The position numbers were made by a program, and so were the translations under genes. Below the pieces are notes generated by a model. That model was not told where the DNA came from. It saw nothing but the letters and a program-made list of their open reading frames with translations, and ran no database searches. Below are positions 1 to 4,058 of a stretch of 5,095 nt of DNA, piece after piece. The stretch comes from Nitriliruptoraceae bacterium (lineage in GTDB: Bacteria > Actinomycetota > Nitriliruptoria > Nitriliruptorales > Nitriliruptoraceae). The stretch is from positions 1 through 5,095 of the forward strand of contig SKLC01000080.1 in assembly GCA_007123425.1 (NCBI GenBank), in the 5' to 3' direction. Each line of letters opens with the position of its first letter. Within the stretch, counting starts at the first letter, position 1.

Positions 1-1261
1 CCTGCTCGGCGAAGACGTCGGCGAGCCGGTGCGCCGACCCCGAGCCGTCGCCCACGACGACCACGCGCTGGCCGTCGCGCAGCAGCGGGCCGAGCCGCTC
101 GGTGAGGGTGACGATGTCGCCGCGGAACGACTCCCAGGGCTGCGCGTCGAAGCGCGCGCCGGCCTGCGTGCCGAAGGGCTGCAGGCGCCAGACGCGCTCG
201 GGCGCCCGCTCGAGCAGCGCCTCGGCGGTGGCGAAGCCGCCGTGGCCGTCGTCGTGCTCGAGCGCCCCCGCTCCCCAGGAGGTCTCGGTGAGGACCTCGG
301 CCTCCTCGGCGAGCTTGGCCGCCCGCTCGGTGAGCAGCATCGGGTCGACCAGCGCCAGGCCACCACCGTCGGGGAGGAACTGCGGCAGCAGCGCCGGGTA
401 GGGGGTGAGCAGGGTGACCAGGGACTCGACGCCCTCGAAGGTCTGGCCCTCGAGCAGGCGCTCGAGCGGCTCGCGCAGGTCGGGGACGCGCTCGGCGGTG
501 GCGCGGGCGCGCTCTCGGAGGTCGTCGTCGACCACCAGCTCCCGGGCCGGATCGACCACCACCTCCCCCACCGCCTCGATCGAGCGCTGGTCGGCGACGG
601 CGAAGGCCCGCAGCGATTCGACGTCGTCGCCGAAGAACTCCACCCGGACCGCGTGATCGCCCGCGGTCGGGAAGACGTCCACGATGCCCCCGCGCACGGC
701 GAACTCGCCCCGCGCCTCCACCTGGGGGGTGCGGCTGTAGCCCAGGGCGGCCAGCGACTCGACCAGCTCGTCGAAGCCCTCCCAGCGGGTCGTGAGCGTG
801 ATCGGTCGCCGGCGGCCCAGCGCCGGGTCCATCGGCTGCAGGGCGGCGCGGATCGGCGCGACGACGGCCAGCAGCGGCTCGTCCTGGTCCTCGGGGTGCA
901 GCAGCCGGTCGATGACGTGCAGGCGGCGTCCCACGATGCGCGGCTGCGGGGAGAGGCGCTCGTGGGGAAGCGTCTCCCAGGCCGGGAACACCGCCACGCG
1001 CTCCTGGCCGAGGAAGGCGCCCAGGTCGTCGGCCATGCCCTCGGCGTCGGAGGTCCGGGGCACGAGCACCAGCAGGGGCGCCGACCGCTCGGCGAGCAGC
1101 GACAGCAGGTAGGGACGCAGGGCCGGCCCGGCGACCAGGGTGTCGTCGGCGAGCTCGACGTCCCACGCGGCGCGGCCCGGCCGCAGGGCAGCCGCCAGCG
1201 GCCCCGCGGCGAGGCCGGGATCGAGCACGTCGTCGACCGACGCGGGAGCGGGACTGGACAC
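1..1261 (-). CDS. mfd: Transcription-repair coupling factor Mfd, N-terminal 420 codons (cut by window edge)
   Basis: Mfd is a cytoplasmic DNA translocase that pushes stalled RNA polymerase off DNA and recruits UvrA for template-strand repair. I translated the minus strand from GTG at 1261; the frame stays open to base 1 and continues outside the window. What is present is the UvrB-like N-terminal module: a degenerate P-loop region (about residues 41-57, VAGPALRPYLL, lacking GKT/S), the block FPAWETLPHERLSP (92-105), RGEFAVRGGIVDVFP (184-198) and RVEFFGDDVESLR (206-218). These match Mfd rather than UvrB, which has an intact Walker A. The polymerase-interaction domain, the RecG-like motor and the C-terminal domain are not visible. 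The start is supported by AGAGG at 1270-1274 with an 8-nt spacer, and by N-terminal length. An in-frame GTG at 1336 has no Shine-Dalgarno site. The gene is the last of the cluster and follows a 386-bp gap. No frameshift was seen in the translated part. Confidence 0.95.
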   Translation of the reverse strand, partial: MSSPAPASVDDVLDPGLAAGPLAAALRPGRAAWDVELADDTLVAGPALRPYLLSLLAERSAPLLVLVPRTSDAEGMADDLGAFLGQERVAVFPAWETLPHERLSPQPRIVGRRLHVIDRLLHPEDQDEPLLAVVAPIRAALQPMDPALGRRRPITLTTRWEGFDELVESLAALGYSRTPQVEARGEFAVRGGIVDVFPTAGDHAVRVEFFGDDVESLRAFAVADQRSIEAVGEVVVDPARELVVDDDLRERARATAERVPDLREPLERLLEGQTFEGVESLVTLLTPYPALLPQFLPDGGGLALVDPMLLTERAAKLAEEAEVLTETSWGAGALEHDDGHGGFATAEALLERAPERVWRLQPFGTQAGARFDAQPWESFRGDIVTLTERLGPLLRDGQRVVVVGDGSGSAHRLADVFAEQ

Positions 1262-1269
1262 GGGATCGA

Positions 1270-1274
1270 CCTCT
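1270..1274 (-). promoter_or_regulatory. Ribosome binding site of mfd
   Basis: AGAGG on the minus strand, 8 nt before the GTG at 1261-1259. It favours this GTG over the in-frame GTG at 1336, which has no purine-rich site before it. Confidence 0.6.
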
Positions 1275-1429
1275 GGGGCGGGCCTGCGGCGGGGTCGGGC
1301 AGGGCGGCGGATGTGAGCCCGCGGGCGGCGCGCCACGGGCGGGGATGTGCGTACCCGACCGACCCGCGCGGAGCCCGGAGTGGCGGAGCTTGCCCGGGGT
1401 CCGACGGCTGGGCTGCGGGCGCGCTGGTT

Positions 1430-1442
1430 GCCGCGACGCAGT
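1430..1442 (+). repeat. 13-bp direct repeat, copy 1
   Basis: GCCGCGACGCAGT; an identical copy is at 1580-1592. The bases on either side of the two copies differ, so the match ends at 13 bp. The pair brackets both inverted repeats of this gap. Confidence 0.6.
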
Positions 1443-1464
1443 GTGCCCGGCCGGTGCCGACCCC

Positions 1465-1497
1465 GCGACCTGAGCACCCGTGGCGTCGTCAGGTCGC
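1465..1497. repeat. 9-bp perfect inverted repeat
   Basis: Arms GCGACCTGA (1465-1473) and TCAGGTCGC (1489-1497) are perfect complements around a 15-nt centre. This could be an operator for a dimeric regulator upstream of mfd or an RNA stem in its leader. It does not match any operator I can name with confidence. Confidence 0.6.
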
Positions 1498-1522
1498 CGC
1501 TGCGGGGATTCCTGGCCGGTCG

Positions 1523-1556
1523 TGACGATTCCCGTCGATGACGACGGGAATCGTCA
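1523..1556 (-). terminator. 15-bp perfect hairpin, probable terminator of the pth/DUF4191 transcript
   Basis: Arms TGACGATTCCCGTCG (1523-1537) and CGACGGGAATCGTCA (1542-1556) pair perfectly around a 4-nt loop (ATGA). It lies about 92 nt after the DUF4191 stop codon and before mfd. There is no U-tract on either strand, which is common for actinobacterial hairpin terminators. The symmetry means it could act on either strand, or be a protein binding site instead. Confidence 0.55.
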
Positions 1557-1579
1557 GCATGCGGGCCTCGGCGCCCTCG

Positions 1580-1592
1580 GCCGCGACGCAGT
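1580..1592 (+). repeat. 13-bp direct repeat, copy 2
   Basis: Identical to 1430-1442, offset by 150 bp. Confidence 0.6.
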
Positions 1593-1647
1593 CCTCGTGC
1601 TCGCCGCGGCCCGGGGCGGACGTCCCGGGCGGTTACGGCGTACGGGG

Positions 1648-2304
1648 TCAGCGGGGCTTGGGGCGGGGGCGGTTGGCGAGGTTGGGATCGACCCCGGGCG
1701 GGATCGGCGGGGCCTTGTCCAGCGGCTTGAGCTTGCGCTCGAGCTTGGGCACCTCGGTCTTCTTCAGCTTGCGGGGCAGCTTGGTCAGCTTGCCCTGCAG
1801 CTTGCTGATCGGCACCTCGTCCTTGTCCGGGTCGTCACCGACGACCACGGTGTGCAGCGGCACGTCCCCGAGCACGCGCTTGAGGCGCTTGCTCTCCTTG
1901 GCCAGCAGGCCCTTGACCCGCTGCCGTGAGCCCTCGCCGACCAGCACGACGCCGCAGCGGCCGACCACACGGTGCACGAGGTCCTGCTGCTTGGTGAACG
2001 CCACCGCGGGGCTGACGAACCACTGGCCCCGCATGGTGTCGAGCACGGCCGCGGCGGCGCCGACCTGCCCGTGGATCGCGGCGTACTGCGCCTTCTGCGC
2101 CCGGCGGCTGAAGACGATCATGCCGCTGAGGCTGGCCAGCAACGGCACGAGGCCGATCGCCCACCACCAGCCGACGAGCCAGGCGAAGCCCACGCCCACC
2201 AGGGCGCCGAGCAGCGCCGCCAGGCCCACCCACAGGGTGGCCCTCGGATCGACCTGCCGCAGCTGGCTCCAGACCATCCGCAGCTGTCGGATGCGTTCCC
2301 TCAC
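1648..2304 (-). CDS. DUF4191-family two-helix membrane protein, function unknown
   Basis: This 218-residue protein resembles the actinobacterial DUF4191 family. It has a charged N-terminus (1-22, RERIRQLRMVW, then VDPRATLW), two adjacent hydrophobic segments (about 24-44 and 47-66) joined by GWWW, then a soluble part. The recognisable block is GQVGAAAAVLDTMRGQW, SPAVAF (98-103), QQDLVHRVVGRCGVVLVGEG (106-125) and a VPLHTVVVGD stretch (148-157). The last 50 residues are rich in Lys and Pro (KLPRKLKK, KPRPKPR-like end). Basic flanks suggest that both termini face the cytoplasm. The biochemical role is not known to me. The start is GTG with AGGAGG 5 nt upstream, which is close to ideal. It follows pth after 93 bp and may share its transcript or use its own promoter. 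From memory, the Mycobacterium tuberculosis member (Rv2219) lies near lipA and glnA1, so placement here between pth and mfd is unusual. Confidence 0.85.
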   Translation of the reverse strand: MRERIRQLRMVWSQLRQVDPRATLWVGLAALLGALVGVGFAWLVGWWWAIGLVPLLASLSGMIVFSRRAQKAQYAAIHGQVGAAAAVLDTMRGQWFVSPAVAFTKQQDLVHRVVGRCGVVLVGEGSRQRVKGLLAKESKRLKRVLGDVPLHTVVVGDDPDKDEVPISKLQGKLTKLPRKLKKTEVPKLERKLKPLDKAPPIPPGVDPNLANRPRPKPR

Positions 2305-2309
2305 GTGGG

Positions 2310-2315
2310 CCTCCT
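2310..2315 (-). promoter_or_regulatory. Strong ribosome binding site of the DUF4191 gene
   Basis: AGGAGG on the minus strand, 5 nt before GTG at 2304. This full-consensus site fixes the start and implies independent, efficient initiation rather than coupling to pth 93 bp upstream. Confidence 0.8.
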
Positions 2316-2338
2316 GACCTGATCCCCGGCGCGTGGCG

Positions 2339-2344
2339 AGGGTA
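2339..2344 (-). promoter_or_regulatory. Possible -10 element before the DUF4191 gene
   Basis: TACCCT fits the TANNNT pattern and would give a leader of about 30 nt. No -35 match is seen at the usual distance, so this is weak. Confidence 0.2.
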
Positions 2345-2368
2345 CGGCGCGGCGGACCCGCCGAGCGA

Positions 2369-2391
2369 GCCGGCGGCGCGGCGGCGCCGGC
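2369..2391 (-). terminator. GC-only hairpin just after pth
   Basis: Arms GCCGGCG (2369-2375) and CGCCGGC (2385-2391) pair around a 9-nt loop, starting about 7 nt after the pth stop. There is no U-tract. In a stretch this rich in GC a 7-bp stem may be chance. It could also be a partial terminator or an mRNA-stabilising stem between pth and the DUF4191 gene. Confidence 0.3.
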
Positions 2392-2397
2392 CGCGTC

Positions 2398-3021
2398 TCA
2401 GCCGCGGCGGTGGTAGCGGTTCTGGGTGGGCTCGAGCCCCTCGCTGGCGAGCTGCACGACCGCGTCGCCGACCTCGGCGAGGGTGACGTCGACCTCCTCG
2501 CGCTCCTCGGGACGGAAGCGCTTGAGCACGTAGTCACGGGCGGGCATGCGCCCCGGCGGCCGTCCCACGCCGATGCGCACGCGCAGGTAGTCGGGGGTCC
2601 CCAGCGCCCGGTCGACGTCCTTGAGGCCCCGGTGGCCGGCGTGGGAGCCGCCGCGCTTGAGGCGCAGCCCGCCGACCGGCAGATCGAGGTCGTCGTGGCA
2701 GACCACGATGCGCTCGGGCGGGATCTTGTACCAGGCGGCGGCCGACTGCACCGGGTCGCCGGAGCGGTTCATGTAGCTGATCGGGATCGTCAGCACGAGC
2801 CGGATGCCCGCCACCGTGGTCTCGGCGATCTCGCACCGCACCCGCTTGTTGCGCGAGAGCTCCACGTGCTCGCGGCGCGCCAGGGCACGCACCGCGTCGG
2901 CGCCGACCTGGTGGCGCGTGCCGCCGTACTCGGACTCCGGGTTGCCGAGCCCGACGACGAGCCAGCGGTCGTCGTCGGGCACGGGGTCGCGGTGTCGTCG
3001 GGCGGCGAGACGGCCGAGCAC
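2398..3021 (-). CDS. pth: Peptidyl-tRNA hydrolase
   Basis: Pth hydrolyses the ester bond of peptidyl-tRNA that drops off ribosomes, freeing tRNA in the cytoplasm. The 207-residue product shows the family motifs in order: LVVGLGNP (21-28, with Asn27 = E. coli Asn10), TRH (35-37, catalytic His37 = His20), YMNRSG (83-88, Met84-Asn85 = Met67-Asn68), CHDDLDLP (108-115, Asp110 = Asp93), AGHRGLKD (128-135, His130 = His113) and RVRIGVGRPPG (147-157). Three usually conserved positions differ: GNPE instead of GNPG, TRHQ instead of TRHN, and GHRG instead of GHNG (E. coli Asn114). The start is GTG at 3021, with GAGGAG 6 nt upstream and only 12 bp after rplY. This gives an N-terminus about 13 residues longer than usual. 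An in-frame GTG at 2982 gives a typical length but has no ribosome binding site. Co-transcription with rplY is very likely. Confidence 0.96.
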   Translation of the reverse strand: MLGRLAARRHRDPVPDDDRWLVVGLGNPESEYGGTRHQVGADAVRALARREHVELSRNKRVRCEIAETTVAGIRLVLTIPISYMNRSGDPVQSAAAWYKIPPERIVVCHDDLDLPVGGLRLKRGGSHAGHRGLKDVDRALGTPDYLRVRIGVGRPPGRMPARDYVLKRFRPEEREEVDVTLAEVGDAVVQLASEGLEPTQNRYHRRG

Positions 3022-3033
3022 GAGGAGCTCCTC
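3022..3033 (-). promoter_or_regulatory. pth ribosome binding site inside a 12-bp palindrome filling the rplY-pth gap
   Basis: The whole spacer between the rplY stop (TAA) and the pth GTG is GAGGAGCTCCTC, a perfect palindrome. Its first half is the Shine-Dalgarno site, with a 6-nt spacer to GTG. A second GAGGAG lies in the last rplY codons before TAA and could pair with the same CTCCTC. The arrangement favours translational coupling. Confidence 0.65.
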
Positions 3034-3747
3034 TTACGCCTCCTCGGCGTCCTCGGCAGCCTGCTCGGCCTCGGTCGGGTCGGTGACCGGCGCCTCGCCG
3101 GTGTCGCCCTCGCCGATGACCTCGGGCTCCTCGGCCTCCTGCCCGGCTTCCTCCTCCATCGCCTCGAGCTCCTCGTCGGAGACCGGGGCGTTGACGGTCA
3201 GCACGGTGCGCTCGACCTCGATGTCGAACTCCGCGCCCTCGGGCAGCTGCTCGGTGAGGTCCTCGACGCGCAGCACGTCGTTGATCGCCAGCCCGGTGAG
3301 GTCGAGCTCGAAGTAGTTGGGCACGTCGAGCGGCCGCACCAGGATCGGCACGGTGTAGAGGATCTGGTTGAGCACGCCGCCGTCGGACGCGGCCTCCTCC
3401 TCGTTGACCGTGTTGACCGGGACCTCGACCGAGATCGGCGAGTCCTTGTCCACGGCGAGGAAGTCGACATGGAGGGTGTCGCGGCGCACCGGGTGGCGCT
3501 GCAGGTCACGGGCGACGGTGAGGTGGCGGTCCTCGTCGCCGTCGATGTCGAGCAGCAGCAGCGCGTTCAGGCCGGCCTCGGTGTGCAGCGCGTGGTAGAG
3601 CTCCAGCGCGTCCACCGACACCGGGGTCGGGTCCACCTTGTAGCCGTACATGATGCCGGGCACGCGCCCCTCACGGCGCAGCTGCTTGGTCTCGCCCTTG
3701 GTGGCGGCCTCGCGCGGGGCGGCCTGGAGTCGGATCTGGTCTGCCAC
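3034..3747 (-). CDS. rplY: 50S ribosomal protein L25, long CTC/TL5 form
   Basis: L25 binds 5S rRNA in the large ribosomal subunit; long forms are also called Ctc or TL5. The 237-residue product has the N-terminal 5S-binding domain (about 5-95) with KGETKQLRREGRVPGIMYG (17-35) and RDLQRHPVRRDTLHVDF (80-96). A beta-rich C-terminal TL5 domain follows (about 103-188, with VPVNTVNEEEA, VRPLDVPNYFELDL and LTVNAP). The tail (191-237) is very acidic: 21 of 47 residues are Asp or Glu, with no Lys or Arg. The start is GTG with AGGAG 8 nt upstream. pth follows after 12 bp, so the two genes form an operon. The 311-bp upstream gap holds a terminator-like hairpin of prs, a candidate promoter and structured leader sequence, so rplY expression may be independent of prs. 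In Bacillus, ctc is a stress-induced gene; whether that holds here is not shown. Confidence 0.96.
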   Translation of the reverse strand: MADQIRLQAAPREAATKGETKQLRREGRVPGIMYGYKVDPTPVSVDALELYHALHTEAGLNALLLLDIDGDEDRHLTVARDLQRHPVRRDTLHVDFLAVDKDSPISVEVPVNTVNEEEAASDGGVLNQILYTVPILVRPLDVPNYFELDLTGLAINDVLRVEDLTEQLPEGAEFDIEVERTVLTVNAPVSDEELEAMEEEAGQEAEEPEVIGEGDTGEAPVTDPTEAEQAAEDAEEA

Positions 3748-3755
3748 GTCAAGTG

Positions 3756-3760
3756 CTCCT
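3756..3760 (-). promoter_or_regulatory. Ribosome binding site of rplY
   Basis: AGGAG on the minus strand, 8 nt before GTG at 3747; it fixes the start that gives the family's usual short lead-in. Confidence 0.7.
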
Positions 3761-3791
3761 GGAAGCTCGCTGGTCCCCGTCGTGGGTCGGT

Positions 3792-3809
3792 CGCCGTGAT
3801 CGCACGGCG
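3792..3809 (-). other. Leader stem nearest rplY (7 bp, 4-nt loop)
   Basis: Arms CGCCGTG (3792-3798) and CACGGCG (3803-3809) pair perfectly around ATCG. The stem lies about 30 nt before the rplY ribosome binding site. Its function is unknown. Confidence 0.35.
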
Positions 3810-3820
3810 GCGGTGGGCGT

Positions 3821-3836
3821 CACGCGGGGTCGCGTG
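3821..3836 (-). other. Leader stem (6 bp, 4-nt loop)
   Basis: Arms CACGCG (3821-3826) and CGCGTG (3831-3836) around GGGT. It is short, so it may be chance. Confidence 0.3.
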
Positions 3837-3851
3837 GGGCGAGGAGGACGG

Positions 3852-3900
3852 CGACCGTCATCCGGTCGTGATGCGCCGGCGCGAGTCGCCGGCCGCACGA
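3852..3900 (-). other. Two overlapping, mutually exclusive leader stems
   Basis: Stem A pairs CGACCG (3852-3857) with CGGTCG (3863-3868). Stem B pairs GCCGGCG (3875-3881) with CGCCGGC (3887-3893), extended across an internal loop by TCGTG (3866-3870) with CACGA (3896-3900). Bases 3866-3868 belong to both, so stem A and the outer part of stem B cannot form together. Confidence 0.35.
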
Positions 3901-3917
3901 GGGGCCCGGCACGCTGT

Positions 3918-3942
3918 ACGGCCCGCGACGAAGGCGGGCCGT
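3918..3942 (-). other. 9-bp hairpin at the start of the presumed rplY leader, or second prs terminator
   Basis: Arms ACGGCCCGC (3918-3926) and GCGGGCCGT (3934-3942) pair perfectly around a 7-nt loop that reads CTTCGTC on the minus strand. If the candidate promoter just upstream is real, the stem begins within about 2 nt of the transcript start and would cap the 5' end. Otherwise it may be a second terminator for prs. Confidence 0.5.
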
Positions 3943-3950
3943 GTCACGGG

Positions 3951-3980
3951 ATGCTACCTGCCGGCCGACGACCCCGGCAA
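3951..3980 (-). promoter_or_regulatory. Candidate sigma-70-type promoter for rplY-pth
   Basis: On the minus strand TTGCCG (3980-3975, 4 of 6 to TTGACA) is separated by 18 nt from TAGCAT (3956-3951, 4 of 6 to TATAAT and a fit to TANNNT). The expected start is near 3944, giving a leader of about 197 nt. The site lies just downstream of the prs terminator hairpin, where a promoter for the next unit is expected. Confidence 0.45.
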
Positions 3981-4014
3981 CCGCCCGCGACGGTCCCCGA
4001 CGGGCCCGTGAGGG

Positions 4015-4049
4015 CCGCGTGGGACGCGGGTCGCCCGCGCCCCACGCGG
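4015..4049 (-). terminator. 16-bp hairpin terminator after prs
   Basis: Bases 4015-4030 pair with 4034-4049 around a 3-nt loop: CCGCGTGGG and CGCGGG against CCCGCG and CCCACGCGG. The single non-Watson-Crick position (4024 with 4040) is a G-U wobble on the minus-strand RNA. The U·G pair therefore forms only in RNA of this strand, which supports a role in the prs transcript. It starts about 10 nt after the prs stop. There is no U-tract, as is common for GC-rich actinobacteria. Confidence 0.75.
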
Positions 4050-4058
4050 GACGGGCGC

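Larger units (their letters stand above)
1262..1647. other. 386-bp non-coding gap between the DUF4191 gene and mfd
   Basis: No convincing gene is seen on either strand. The plus-strand frame 1347-1541 is short, arginine-rich and has no family likeness or good ribosome binding site. The gap holds a 15-bp perfect inverted repeat (1523-1556), a 9-bp inverted repeat (1465-1497) and two copies of a 13-bp direct repeat (1430-1442 and 1580-1592) that bracket both. The mfd promoter should lie here, but I could not find a convincing -35/-10 pair. The best -10-like site is TACGCA near 1345-1350 on the minus strand, with no good -35. Confidence 0.7.
3748..4058 (-). other. 311-bp non-coding gap between prs and rplY: terminator, candidate promoter, structured leader
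   Basis: No gene is supported here. In the direction of transcription it holds a 16-bp hairpin (4049-4015), a candidate promoter (3980-3951) and then about 197 nt of presumed rplY leader. The leader has perfect stems at 3918-3942, 3875-3893, 3852-3868, 3821-3836 and 3792-3809. The 6-bp stems are expected by chance in sequence this GC-rich; the 9-bp and 16-bp stems are not. Confidence 0.6.

Noticed and set aside
29..1525. Plus-strand open frame of 498 codons opposite mfd
   Set aside because: It is composed of low-complexity Arg/Gly/Ala/Leu sequence with no recognisable domain, and lies opposite a frame that clearly encodes the Mfd N-terminus. Long antisense frames are expected at this GC content.
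1347..1541. Small plus-strand frame (64 codons) in the gap before mfd
   Set aside because: Arginine-rich with no motif, no good ribosome binding site, and it runs into the hairpin. It is the only gap frame of any length, but nothing supports expression.
1538..2317. Plus-strand frame of 259 codons opposite the DUF4191 gene
   Set aside because: Ser/Arg/Thr-rich shadow of the minus-strand gene; it begins inside the loop of the 15-bp hairpin and has no Shine-Dalgarno site.
2351..2362. Short GGCGG/CCGCC inverted repeat between pth and the DUF4191 gene
   Set aside because: Five base pairs with a 2-nt centre in almost pure G+C sequence; expected by chance.
2410..4011. Plus-strand open frame of 533 codons opposite pth and rplY
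   Set aside because: It runs across two well-identified genes and a terminator region, has no family likeness, and its composition mirrors the opposite strand codons.
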